NCBI RefSeq assembly: GCF_013911755.1
Contig: NZ_JACESP010000010.1
Coordinates: 49,704 to 113,703 of the forward strand
From: Sphingosinicella sp.
GTDB taxonomy: Bacteria > Pseudomonadota > Alphaproteobacteria > Sphingomonadales > Sphingomonadaceae
DNA length: 64,000 bases
Direction: 5' to 3'
This document shows, one piece after another, positions 16,086 through 24,482 of this stretch (the stretch's first letter is position 1; every line of letters starts with the position of its first letter). The notes under the pieces were generated by a model. That model ran no database searches. It was given only the letters and a program-made list of their open reading frames with translations, and had not been told where the DNA came from. The translations under genes and the position numbers were made by a program.

Positions 16086-18464
16086 ATGTCAGGACGTTCG
16101 CTGTTGCATCGAAGCTGCGCCGTTGCCGCAATCGCTGTCGCGGCGGCGCCTGCAATGGCAGCCGAGGAGGCGGCAAAGCCTGTGCTTCCCGACATCGTCG
16201 TCGGCGCGCAGCTTCGCCCCCAGCCGATCGAAACGGTTCCGCTAGCCGTCTCGGCACTGCTTTCGGGCGAGATCGAGGCACGCGGCATCGACGAGCCGCT
16301 CGATGCCCTGCGCGGCATTCCGAACACGATCGCGGCGCATGTGCCCGGTTTCGGCAGCGACAATGATTATGTGATCCGCGGACGGGACGGCGTCGCCACG
16401 GTGATCGACGGCGTATACGTCGGACGCGGCGCGGCCACGAATTACGGCTTCTTCGATATCGACCGCATCGAACTGCTGCGCGGGCCGCAGGGGCCACTTT
16501 ACGGCCGCGACACGAGCGGCGGCGTGCTCCACATCCTGAACCGCACGTCGGGCGACCGGACGAGCGGCTATGTCGACGGCGCCTACGGGCGTTTCGGCAC
16601 CTACCAGTTCCGCGCAGGGCTCGACGTGCCGATCGGCGAGCGCTTCTCGCTCGGCCTTTCGGGATACTGGCGCAAATCGAACGGCTATGTGCGGAACTCC
16701 ACCACGGGCGACCGGCTGAACGAGGACGACGGCTGGGGCCTGCGCGCCGCCGCGCACGCAAAACTCTCCGACACGCTGACGTGGACGGGATCGATCGCGC
16801 GCATGGAGAGCACGGCGCTCTACGCGCCCGATTTCGAATGCGACCCCGCCGCCCCCGCCGACTGCAAGGGCCGCTTTGCTTCGACGGGCTATGCCGAGAC
16901 GGTCGGCCCGAACCATTTCGGACCGATCGGCGTGAGCGGGCGCAAGGCGAGCTTCGGCCTGGGCAATTCGGCCAAGACCTATCTCGCGACCTCGCGCATC
17001 GCATGGATGCCGAGCGAAGCCGCCACCTTCGAGGCGATCACCGGCTATGTCGATACCAAGCGGCAGCACGGCATCGACCTTCGCGACGGGCGTGACGCGC
17101 CGACGATCGCGGACCCCGTGCCCGCCGCGCGCGGCGATGTTTACGGCGGCTACACGATCCTCGGCGACACGCATTTCAAGCAATTCTCGCAGGAACTGCG
17201 CCTGAGCGGTACGCTCGCGGGCGGCTTCGTGAATTACGTTGCGGGCGTTTCCTATGCCGAGGAGGACGGCCAGAGCGACCTTGCCGACATCTTCACATCG
17301 ACCGACAGTATCGCGAGCCTTCTCGCCGACCGACGCGTGGCGACCGAGACGAAATCGAAATCCGCCTACGCGCAGGTGGACGTGAACGTCACCGATGCGC
17401 TGACGCTGACCGGCGGGCTGCGCTACAGCGACGAGGATCTGCGCTTTGGCCTGACCGACAATCGCGCGGGCTGCGCCGTGCTTCCGGGCGGCTGTTTGGA
17501 GGACGCACTCGTCACCGCAGGCGTGCCCGCGAAGATCAGCGACAGCTTCTGGTCACCGCGCTTCGCCGCCAGCTTCAAGGCGAACGAGAATGCCATGCTC
17601 TTCGTATCCGCGACACGCGGATACCGTTCGGCGGGATGGAGCGAGCACGGCGCGACCACCGCCACGATCCGTCCCTATGCGGCGGAATCGATCTGGAGCT
17701 ATGAGGCAGGCCTGAAATCCGCGTGGTTCGAGCGCCGCCTCGCGATTGATCTCACCGGCTTTTACGCGGACGGCAGCGACGCGCAGATCGTGGATGGCGG
17801 TTTCGATTATGTCGGCACCGCAGGCTTCCGCAACAAAGGCATCGAGCTGGAAATCGCGGCTGTGCCGCTCACCAATGTCACGGTTCGCGCCGCTGCCGGC
17901 TGGCAGGACGCGAAATACAAAGCGGGCAGCGCGGTTCGTGCCCAGCAGGCAGCTTGCGGTGCGGAACTTGCGGCAGGATTGATCGCCGGCGCATCGGGGC
18001 CGGACAATGCGCTCTCGTGCGGCAGCGGCATCGTCACGGCCGCCGGAGACATCGCTGACCCGGTCCGCGCGCCCAAATGGACATTCTCCGCGGGCGCAGC
18101 GTGGGACATCTGGCTGCCGCCGGTCTCGGGCTCGATCGTCACGCCTTCGGTGGACGTGACCTATCGTTCAGCGATGGAAACGGGAGCGGCTAACGCCTCA
18201 CTCTATACCGGCAGCGAGACCGGCGTCAGCGGTACCATCTATCCCGCCAACCCCTACGGCGGCGATTTCCTCACCGGATCGCGGTCCAAATCGCAGCTTC
18301 TGGTGAATGCGGGGATCGCGCTGCGGACCGACGACAATTTCTGGCGGGTGAGCGTTGAGTGCGAGAATTGCCTGAATGAGACGACGGTCGATGCCTCACT
18401 CGGCAACGTCTCGTGGCTGAACACGCCGCGTGTGTGGATGCTTCGCGCGCGCCGCCAGTTCTGA
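16086..18464 (+). CDS. TonB-dependent outer-membrane receptor
   Basis: A 792-residue outer-membrane transporter. It has a signal peptide to about residue 28 (ending AAPAMAAEE), a TonB-box-like LPDIVV segment, and a plug domain (about 45-165; DYVIRGRDGVATVIDGVYVG, IELLRGPQGPLYGRDTSGGV, LHILNRTSG). A 22-strand-type barrel follows and ends in a C-terminal aromatic residue (LRARRQF). It is oriented with, and 73 bases from, the alkaline phosphatase gene, so the two may serve uptake of a phosphorylated nutrient. The actual substrate is unknown; the family also imports siderophores, B12 and glycans. Confidence 0.93.
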   Translation: MSGRSLLHRSCAVAAIAVAAAPAMAAEEAAKPVLPDIVVGAQLRPQPIETVPLAVSALLSGEIEARGIDEPLDALRGIPNTIAAHVPGFGSDNDYVIRGRDGVATVIDGVYVGRGAATNYGFFDIDRIELLRGPQGPLYGRDTSGGVLHILNRTSGDRTSGYVDGAYGRFGTYQFRAGLDVPIGERFSLGLSGYWRKSNGYVRNSTTGDRLNEDDGWGLRAAAHAKLSDTLTWTGSIARMESTALYAPDFECDPAAPADCKGRFASTGYAETVGPNHFGPIGVSGRKASFGLGNSAKTYLATSRIAWMPSEAATFEAITGYVDTKRQHGIDLRDGRDAPTIADPVPAARGDVYGGYTILGDTHFKQFSQELRLSGTLAGGFVNYVAGVSYAEEDGQSDLADIFTSTDSIASLLADRRVATETKSKSAYAQVDVNVTDALTLTGGLRYSDEDLRFGLTDNRAGCAVLPGGCLEDALVTAGVPAKISDSFWSPRFAASFKANENAMLFVSATRGYRSAGWSEHGATTATIRPYAAESIWSYEAGLKSAWFERRLAIDLTGFYADGSDAQIVDGGFDYVGTAGFRNKGIELEIAAVPLTNVTVRAAAGWQDAKYKAGSAVRAQQAACGAELAAGLIAGASGPDNALSCGSGIVTAAGDIADPVRAPKWTFSAGAAWDIWLPPVSGSIVTPSVDVTYRSAMETGAANASLYTGSETGVSGTIYPANPYGGDFLTGSRSKSQLLVNAGIALRTDDNFWRVSVECENCLNETTVDASLGNVSWLNTPRVWMLRARRQF

Positions 18465-18537
18465 CAAATCGCGCGCCTTGACTTCCCGCTGTCACATATG
18501 CGGGACAATGGTGCCCGCGACATCTTGAGGGGATACC

Positions 18538-19977
18538 ATGCGCGCGTTCGTCACCGCTTTGCTGCTTGCCACCGCCACACCCGCAATCGCCGCGGACATG
18601 CCGAAAAACGTGATCGTGATGATCGCCGACGGCGCCGGGCATAACACGCTCGCCGCAACGCGCTTCTGGACCGGGCGGCCGCTCACGATGGACACGGGGC
18701 CTTGGGTGCGCGCCTCGATGGTAACTTACGGCCTTCGTATGCAGCGCAAGGTGCCCGAAGGCGGCGATCCCTACGCGCAGGATCCTGATGCCGTCTACGA
18801 CCCCGCGAAGGCGTGGGACACGCGCCCCGTGAAGGGCATGGCGGAAAAAGGCAGCACCTATCCGGCGCTGTTCGCCGGATACCAGTGGCACCGCCGCATC
18901 GCACCCGACAGCGCCAACACCATGTCCGCGATGATGACGGGCGTGCGCACCTTCGACGGCGCGATCGATGTGGACGGCGCCGAAAAGCCCGTGCGGTCCG
19001 TCGCTGAAGCGGCGAAGGCGGCGGGCAAGATGACGGGCAGCCTGTCGAGCGTGCCGTTCAACCACGCGACGCCCGCAGCCGGCGGCGGCGCACACAATCC
19101 CGACCGCGACGATTATCACGGCCTCGCGCGCGAAATGTTCGCCGGATCGCTCGACGTGATCGGCGGCGGCGGCAACCCGGACTATGACCAGGACGGCAAG
19201 CCGATCACCGACGAGCACGCCGAAATCCGCTTCAAGTTCATACCGCCCGAGCTGTGGGCGGAGTTGAAGGCCCCGACCTCGCGCTGGAACCTGGTCGAGA
19301 CGGCGGGCGACATCCGCGATCTTGCCGACGGCAAGGCGACCTCGGCGAAGCCGCTGGCGATGATCGCCGCGGTGAACCCGACGCTGCAGGCGCAGCGCAG
19401 CTATCCGGCGAACGTCGCGCGCGGCACGGCGGACCCGGGCGCGGTGCCGCTGACGCCCGGCATGGTGAAGCTCGACGAGATGGCGATCGCGGCGCTGAAG
19501 CACGTCGGCACCGACCCCGACGGCTTCTTCATGATGATCGAGGGCGGCGCGGTCGACTGGGCGATGCACGCCAATGATTTTCCGCGCATGATCGAGGAAT
19601 ACATGGCGTTCGACGACGCCGTGCGCGCCGTGGTCGCGTGGGTCGACAGCCCGGAAAGCGCGGCAAGCTGGGACGACACGCTGCTCATCGTCACCGCCGA
19701 TCACGACCACCTGCTCTATGGCCCGAAACTCGACGAGCCGTTCCAGCGTGTGACCAACAACGGCGCGGGCAAGCTGCCCGGCTATTCATGGGCGTGGAAC
19801 TCGCACTCCAACCAACTCGTCCCCTTCTTCGCGCGCGGCAAGGGCGCGGAGCTGCTGAAAGCCGAAGCCGACCAGATCGACGAGTATACGGACAAGGAGG
19901 GCCGCAAATTCGGCTACGGCCGCTATCTCACGCAGCCTGAGATGGGCGCATTTCTGATGAAGACGCAGGGAAAATAG
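18538..19977 (+). CDS. Alkaline phosphatase (PhoA-type)
   Basis: A 479-residue periplasmic phosphomonoesterase with a signal peptide (MRAFVTALLLATATPAIA). Metal and active-site motifs are NVIVMIADGAGHNTLAATRF, the nucleophile region PDSANTMSAMMTG (Ser of DSA), SSVPFNHATPAA, EGGAVDWAMHAND and LLIVTADHDH. It follows the TonB receptor in the same direction. Its stop lies only 7 bases before the att repeat of the integrated element, so the element inserted without harming it. Confidence 0.94.
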   Translation: MRAFVTALLLATATPAIAADMPKNVIVMIADGAGHNTLAATRFWTGRPLTMDTGPWVRASMVTYGLRMQRKVPEGGDPYAQDPDAVYDPAKAWDTRPVKGMAEKGSTYPALFAGYQWHRRIAPDSANTMSAMMTGVRTFDGAIDVDGAEKPVRSVAEAAKAAGKMTGSLSSVPFNHATPAAGGGAHNPDRDDYHGLAREMFAGSLDVIGGGGNPDYDQDGKPITDEHAEIRFKFIPPELWAELKAPTSRWNLVETAGDIRDLADGKATSAKPLAMIAAVNPTLQAQRSYPANVARGTADPGAVPLTPGMVKLDEMAIAALKHVGTDPDGFFMMIEGGAVDWAMHANDFPRMIEEYMAFDDAVRAVVAWVDSPESAASWDDTLLIVTADHDHLLYGPKLDEPFQRVTNNGAGKLPGYSWAWNSHSNQLVPFFARGKGAELLKAEADQIDEYTDKEGRKFGYGRYLTQPEMGAFLMKTQGK

Positions 19978-19984
19978 CGGGGAA

Positions 19985-20034
19985 GATGGTGGGCGCGGCA
20001 AGGATTGAACTTGCGACCCCTGCGATGTCAACAC
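19985..20034. repeat. Left attachment repeat (displaced tRNA-Val 3' end)
   Basis: Fifty bases identical to 28523-28572. They contain the complement of the tRNA 3' end (CCA, acceptor, T-arm, variable loop and anticodon loop) but stop inside the anticodon stem, so no tRNA can form here. Matching ends exactly at 20034, where the left side continues G and the right side A. Confidence 0.95.
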
Positions 20035-20462
20035 GTTCTCAGAAGACTAAGACAGTCGACTCACTTTCACAACTTCTTGTAATTTAACAACTTCCTCTAA
20101 CGCTCTTTTTGAAAGTTACCGGCATTCCCTGCCATAATCAAGGGTCCGGTGTGTCAGGATTGTGTCAATATTGACCGCCTGATGAACAGCTTTGCCTAAC
20201 CCTCCCTTCCTTACTCTTCCCAATTTTTTTAAATTTTTTTCGCCTGCGGCCCATTCCGCAAGTGATTGATATAGCCTGATAATATTATCTATCTTCATAT
20301 CAAATAAACTAAATAAACAATATCAATTTGCATGGCATTGACGTCGTCAAGTCAATCCCTAATTAAACGCCCAAGAGCGGTTCACTTTACGCATCCCGGC
20401 GTCAGTAATGTTCCAATCGAAACCAAGTTCATAACTTTCCATATAGTTATATATAGAGAAAT
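20035..20462. other. AT-rich left end of the element; weak 60-codon ORF on the minus strand
   Basis: No convincing gene. A 60-codon minus-strand ORF at 20116-20298 (MKIDNIIRLYQSLAEWAAGE at its start) has no clear ribosome site and overlaps the TGTGTCA repeats, so it is unlikely but not excluded. The stretch 20430-20470 is nearly all A/T and probably holds the promoter for the SF2-like gene. Confidence 0.3.
20150..20167 (+). repeat. Left pair of TGTGTCA repeats (candidate integrase arm sites)
   Basis: TGTGTCA at 20150-20156 and again at 20161-20167, 11 bases start to start, 116 bases inside the left att repeat. The same pair, spacing and orientation recur at 28440-28457 near the right att repeat. 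This suits arm-type integrase or directionality-factor binding sites. Confidence 0.5.
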
Positions 20463-20501
20463 ATGAACTTACTTATGATTATATTCTTAGGTTTTAAATT
20501 T

Positions 20502-22235
20502 ATGCTTAAATTAAGAAAAAGTCTTATTGAAGAGATTATTATTAAACCTAAATTGGACCCGTCTATAAAGAAACTTTATACATCCAAGTCAAAAGATTTG
20601 GCTTTGAATGATTTAAATAATATACTTTTAAAGCTTTTTGAAAAATATTGTGAAAGGAAATTCTATCTTTCCTCAATTGATCCCGGTTCAGGAAAAACAA
20701 CTTTAATTTATGAGTTTTTAAAGGAGTTAGATTTTATTAAATGTACTGCGGAGTGTTCTATCGTAATCTTCTTCAATACCATTGAAGAGATTAAATCATT
20801 TATAGCTATTGCCGGATTAGATTACGACGACTTCGCCGTTTGGTGCTCCGATAGCGTTTTGAGCTCTTATGGTAGGGGCGCGGATAACAAAGAATTAGCC
20901 CGCATTCTTTTGACCACGCAAGAAAAGTTCCGCAGATACATCCGGGAAAGCTTCGAGAAATGCGAAGAATTTTACTTTTTAGGTAAACCTCGCTCACTCC
21001 GGATTTGGGATGAATCGCTGTTGCCTGCCACTCCCAGATCAATTCCTATGGATGAGATGGTCAAACTGTATGCGCCTTTGCGGCATCGTTGGGAGACGTT
21101 CATCAAGGCATTGGAGGCGGTTCAGACCACGGTAATGGCTAGGCCTACCGGTGAACTTGTTGAATTCCCCAGCTTTAAGGATTTCCCCTCCCCCGACCAA
21201 CTTAAGGAAATCATAGGAATCACGGACAAGCATCGGGACTTAGTGAGCGATCTCACCTCTCTTCAGGGGCAAAGGCTCGAAATCAGCAAGGACTTTGGTG
21301 GTGGCAAATCCATTATTGGCCTTATCCGTCGCATTCCGGATGATTTTGCTCCCGCTGTGATCCTCGACGGCTCAGGGCGTTTAAAAGCCACCTACAGCAT
21401 TTGGGAAAAACATAAGCGGAATCTGGTCAGGCTCCTTTCCCATAACCATGACTATTCCCCTTTGACGATCCATCATTGGAATCGGGCATCGGGAAAAACG
21501 GAACTGTTGCATTCCCATCATAGGGAGGAAATCCTCAAACACGTTGCAGAGGTGATCAATCGTGACCGTGAGGAGTGGCTTATCATTCATCACAAGGATG
21601 ACGAGAAGCTGAAAGGCTATAGCCTTGAAAACGAGCTTAGAAAGTTGGTGGCGAACCCTGATCGCCTGCATTTCCGGCATTGGGGCTTACACAAGGCCAC
21701 GAATGAATTCCGTGACATCAAACATGTTATGGTCATCGGCCTTATGCATTACCGTGAAAGTGACTACAGGGCGATCTATAGGGCTGCTTCGGGCACGAAA
21801 GCATGTGCCCCCATTGACAAGAACGATATCGGTCACCTGAAGCGGTCGGAACATCAAGACCATCTGTTACAGGCCATTTGTCGTAGCAATGTCCGGAACG
21901 TAGATGAGGACGGCAAATGCGGTGACGCTGTCGCCTACATCATTGGCAAGGGCACGGTAAATAAGGGCATGTTGGAAGAAACGTTCCCGGGTTGCACCGT
22001 CAACACGTGGGAGCCTGTAACCAAGCTCCTCACAGGTAATGCCGCCAAACTGATCGATGGGCTTCGGAAACGGTTCTCAGAGGGCATAACGTCGATAACC
22101 AAAAAGGCGATCAGGGAAGAAATTGGTGTTAGTGCAAGCGCATTTTCTGAACTTCTGAAGAGAAAGAATGTGAAAAAGTGCATTTCTGAAGATAAAATCG
22201 TAATTTTGAATAAGATATTCAAGAAAAAAGAGTAA
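20502..22235 (+). CDS. SF2 helicase-like ATPase of the integrative element
   Basis: A protein of 577 residues from the ATG at 20502; an in-frame ATG at 20463 would add MNLLMIIFLGFKF. Counting from 20463, a Walker A motif DPGSGKTT is at 73-80, a DEAH-like box IWDES at 181-185, and the helicase motif VI-like QAICRSNVRN at 470-479. The C-terminus (about 540-575, ITKKAIREEIGVSASAFSEL) looks like a helix-turn-helix. I do not recognise a named family; a role in replication or mobilisation of the element, or a defence function, is possible. The first 300 codons' 5' part is very AT-rich compared with the middle, suggesting mosaic origin. Confidence 0.7.
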   Translation: MLKLRKSLIEEIIIKPKLDPSIKKLYTSKSKDLALNDLNNILLKLFEKYCERKFYLSSIDPGSGKTTLIYEFLKELDFIKCTAECSIVIFFNTIEEIKSFIAIAGLDYDDFAVWCSDSVLSSYGRGADNKELARILLTTQEKFRRYIRESFEKCEEFYFLGKPRSLRIWDESLLPATPRSIPMDEMVKLYAPLRHRWETFIKALEAVQTTVMARPTGELVEFPSFKDFPSPDQLKEIIGITDKHRDLVSDLTSLQGQRLEISKDFGGGKSIIGLIRRIPDDFAPAVILDGSGRLKATYSIWEKHKRNLVRLLSHNHDYSPLTIHHWNRASGKTELLHSHHREEILKHVAEVINRDREEWLIIHHKDDEKLKGYSLENELRKLVANPDRLHFRHWGLHKATNEFRDIKHVMVIGLMHYRESDYRAIYRAASGTKACAPIDKNDIGHLKRSEHQDHLLQAICRSNVRNVDEDGKCGDAVAYIIGKGTVNKGMLEETFPGCTVNTWEPVTKLLTGNAAKLIDGLRKRFSEGITSITKKAIREEIGVSASAFSELLKRKNVKKCISEDKIVILNKIFKKKE

Positions 22236-22264
22236 CGCTATTAATCAATATGCCCTAGAATCTG

Positions 22265-22348
22265 TTTTAAAGCCCGTAGAGCACGTTTTGATCATGCTCG
22301 GCTACCATGGTGCCCAATTATCACCCTCCTTCTGTGTGGGCTTTAAAA
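22265..22348. other. Possible structured RNA or bidirectional terminator
   Basis: TTTTAAAGCCC (22265-22275) is perfectly complementary to GGGCTTTAAAA (22338-22348). Within it, GAGCA/TGCTC (22279-22283 with 22295-22299) and GGTG/CACC (22309-22312 with 22322-22325) can form two further stems, giving a three-way junction. It lies 30 bases after the SF2-like gene and before the convergent HTH gene. Confidence 0.4.
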
Positions 22349-22691
22349 GACATTATAGAGGCATATGTTAAAAGTCCGTTCTAATTTTCAGAGGCGAAGT
22401 CCTAGAAATAATTGAATACTGCCCGTACCATTAGGTAAATGTTTGTGAACTTAAATTAAAATAATTCACACTTTCGCATTTATAAAAAGAATTATTTTCT
22501 TAAGGTAAGTTTAAGTAACTTACTGAATTTATTGATATTTCAGATTTTCGATTTAGAATTAACTTGGATTCATGAGATTTGCTGTTCATTCGAATTGCAA
22601 TTTATCTTTATAATACTGAAAATGAATGATGAGTTTTAATTTTCACACAGAAACGTTCTCAAAAGTGGGGAAATACGGCCGGAACTGAGCG
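22349..22691. other. AT-rich gap without a gene
   Basis: About 340 bases of strongly AT-rich DNA between the possible structured RNA and the HTH gene. Stop codons occur often in all frames, and I see no repeat, tRNA or convincing promoter. Confidence 0.5.
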
Positions 22692-22940
22692 TCAAAGGCC
22701 TTTAATCAGGTCCGATGCATCCAGCCCAAGGGCTTGGGCAACGTCCACAAACTCGACGATATCCAACCTGCGTTCCCCAATCTCATACCGGGAAACGAAC
22801 TGCTGATGACGATTAAGCAGGGAAGCTAGGGAATCCTGGCTCAAAGCCTGAATCTTCCTTGCCTCGATCAGCTTCTCGATCAGCGCCCGGTATCGAGCGT
22901 CATGAAAACCTTTGCCGTGTTGAGAGACCCTTGCCTGCAT
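22692..22940 (-). CDS. Small XRE-family HTH protein
   Basis: An 82-residue protein with an XRE/Cro-type helix-turn-helix: residues 33-70 read LSQDSLASLLNRHQQFVSRY then EIGERRLDIVEFVDVAQALG. It ends LDASDLIKGL, typical of one-domain phage-like repressors. It is probably the element's regulator. The gene is divergent from two small exported-protein genes, and a TACAC/GTGTA palindrome lies between them. There is no partner that looks like a toxin, so I do not call a toxin-antitoxin pair. Confidence 0.85.
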   Translation of the reverse strand: MQARVSQHGKGFHDARYRALIEKLIEARKIQALSQDSLASLLNRHQQFVSRYEIGERRLDIVEFVDVAQALGLDASDLIKGL

Positions 22941-22968
22941 AACAGGCCATGTCAGTGATCCGAGTATT

Positions 22969-22985
22969 TACACCAAAAGCGTGTA
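22969..22985. promoter_or_regulatory. Candidate operator between divergent genes
   Basis: TACAC-N7-GTGTA inverted repeat in the 82-base region between the HTH gene and the exported-protein gene. The position fits an autoregulatory site of the HTH protein; there is no other evidence. Confidence 0.35.
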
Positions 22986-23022
22986 GATGTAGTGAGATGT
23001 CCAGCAACTGAGGGGGAAAATC

Positions 23023-23442
23023 ATGTCGTCTTTTAAGCTTAATAGCATTGCATCCGTTTCGTTTGCAGCCAGTCTTGCCCTCGTAGGATCAGCTTTGAGT
23101 GGCACTGTTCAAGCGCAGCCCAAGGCTAAGGCAGAGCCAGAGGCATGTGCAAAGCTGAGAAACGACTATGAGGATGCTAGCAAAAAGCTAGCTTTGAACG
23201 ATGCTAGAAATAGACATGATAATAGCGCCATCCGGGCCACCATGAGAGAAACAGAAAATAGCAATATTATCAGTCAATCTCGAATGGTTTTCGATATTAT
23301 GAAATCAAATGGATGCAAACTACCTGACCATATTCCGTCTGCATCATTCTACTCAATTTCTGCGGCATTTTGCGCTATTTCTCCAAAAGATTCATGCGAC
23401 ATTTCCGAATGGAAACGCAATAAGAGCGAGCAGAATCAATGA
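23023..23442 (+). CDS. Small exported protein on the element, unknown function
   Basis: A 139-residue protein with a signal peptide (about residues 1-31, ending SGTVQAQPKA). The mature part is polar and helical with four cysteines (ACAKLRNDYEDASKKLA, NGCKLPDHIPS, AFCAISPKDSCDISEW), so it is probably periplasmic with disulfides. I recognise no family. A good ribosome site (GAGGGGGAAAATC) precedes the ATG. It overlaps the next gene by four bases, making a two-gene operon. Confidence 0.7.
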   Translation: MSSFKLNSIASVSFAASLALVGSALSGTVQAQPKAKAEPEACAKLRNDYEDASKKLALNDARNRHDNSAIRATMRETENSNIISQSRMVFDIMKSNGCKLPDHIPSASFYSISAAFCAISPKDSCDISEWKRNKSEQNQ

Positions 23443-23765
23443 ATAAGCGCTCTATCGTCGCCATACTCGTTACGGCTTTTTTCTCCGTCCCATCATTTGC
23501 GGTCAGCATGGATGAATTGTGGGAAATGATGAAAACACAGCAAGACTTTTCATCTGAAAAATCAATGCTTTCCTTAGAATATTGCCTCTCAAAGGGAATC
23601 AGTGATTGGGGTTATCCGACCGTTGTGCACGGAGAAAAAACAGTCGAGATTTATGGCGCTGGAATAATCAAGATTTTAGATAATGGAGTGAACCGGGAAA
23701 TAAAATCTAAGTCTAGAAAAATATATGACGACAGGTTGCGTGGCGCGATTGAAAAATGCTTGTAG
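23439..23765 (+). CDS. Second small exported protein on the element, unknown function
   Basis: A 108-residue protein with a signal peptide (MNKRSIVAILVTAFFSVPSF, cleavage near SFA). The mature part contains two cysteines (LEYCLSKGISDWGYP and the C-terminal EKCL). No family is recognised. Its ATG overlaps the stop of the preceding exported-protein gene (ATGA), so they are co-translated. It ends 6 bases before the convergent serine recombinase gene. Confidence 0.65.
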   Translation: MNKRSIVAILVTAFFSVPSFAVSMDELWEMMKTQQDFSSEKSMLSLEYCLSKGISDWGYPTVVHGEKTVEIYGAGIIKILDNGVNREIKSKSRKIYDDRLRGAIEKCL

Positions 23766-23771
23766 TTTCTT

Positions 23772-24347
23772 TTAGCACTTTTTCTCCACCCTCTGAATAG
23801 CAGCCCGAGACACCCCATATTCCTTTGCCAGAATGCCCAAGGAAGCCCCCTGAGCACGCTTCTGGCGTATGACTGCCTGTTGATCAGAATTTAGCGCTGA
23901 TGGCCTTCCCAGAGCTTTCCCCGATGCCTTTGCACGTGCAAGACCTGATTGGGTCCGTTCGATTAAAAGGTCACGCTCAAACTCGGCAACAGCGCTTATG
24001 ACTGCCATTGTCATCTTTCCTGCCGCACTGGTTAAATCTACACCTCCAAGGGCAAGGCAATGGACCCGGACTCCTTCATCAGCGAGCTTTTCGACTGTTG
24101 CCCTAACGTCCATGGCATTCCGGCCTAAGCGATCAAGCTTGGTCACGATCAGCACGTCACCCGCTTCAAGGCGATCTACGAGCTTTGCAAAGCCCTTTCG
24201 CTCCATAGCTGCAACAGAGCCGGATATGGTTTCCTCAACGATACGCTTGGAATCCACGGCAAAACCGGCAACTTCAATTTCACGCACCTGATTGGAGGTT
24301 GTCTGATCAATGGTTGAAACCCGGCAATAAGCGAAGGTGCGTGTCAT
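23772..24347 (-). CDS. Serine recombinase (resolvase/invertase family)
   Basis: A 191-residue small serine recombinase. The N-terminal catalytic domain contains the nucleophile Ser11 in [10 protein letters not shown], plus [15 protein letters not shown] and [20 protein letters not shown]. The C-terminal helix-turn-helix is [20 protein letters not shown]. The length is normal and the catalytic residues are kept, so it is probably active. Upstream repeats of the type TGTAACGAAAA (24370-24447) look like its binding sites. It might resolve element multimers, or be a transposon remnant: no Tn3-type transposase is present. Confidence 0.93.
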   Translation of the reverse strand: MTRTFAYCRVSTIDQTTSNQVREIEVAGFAVDSKRIVEETISGSVAAMERKGFAKLVDRLEAGDVLIVTKLDRLGRNAMDVRATVEKLADEGVRVHCLALGGVDLTSAAGKMTMAVISAVAEFERDLLIERTQSGLARAKASGKALGRPSALNSDQQAVIRQKRAQGASLGILAKEYGVSRAAIQRVEKKC

Positions 24348-24369
24348 ACTTCGAATCCTTGTATCTAAA

Positions 24370-24447
24370 ATGTAGATCGAAATATGAGTATGTAACGAAA
24401 ATGAGTCAATCTATTTTTCGATACACCTTATGGGCTTGTAACGAAAA
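24370..24447. repeat. Repeat cluster upstream of the serine recombinase (candidate res site)
   Basis: TGTAACGAAAA occurs at 24390-24400 and 24437-24447. An inverted near-copy TTTTCGATACA is at 24414-24424, and a looser copy TGTAGATCGAAAT at 24370-24382. The array sits 23-100 bases upstream of the recombinase start, as res sites usually do. Confidence 0.45.
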
Positions 24448-24482
24448 CGGAGGTTATCGATCCGGCTGGGTTATCGCATTGA

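Noticed and set aside
20116-20298. A 60-codon minus-strand gene at the left end of the element
   Set aside because: The ribosome site is weak, no family is recognised, and it overlaps the TGTGTCA repeats. It is mentioned only as a possibility.
22692-23442. Toxin-antitoxin pair made of the XRE protein and its divergent neighbour
   Set aside because: The neighbour is an exported protein in the opposite direction, not a cytosolic toxin in the same operon.
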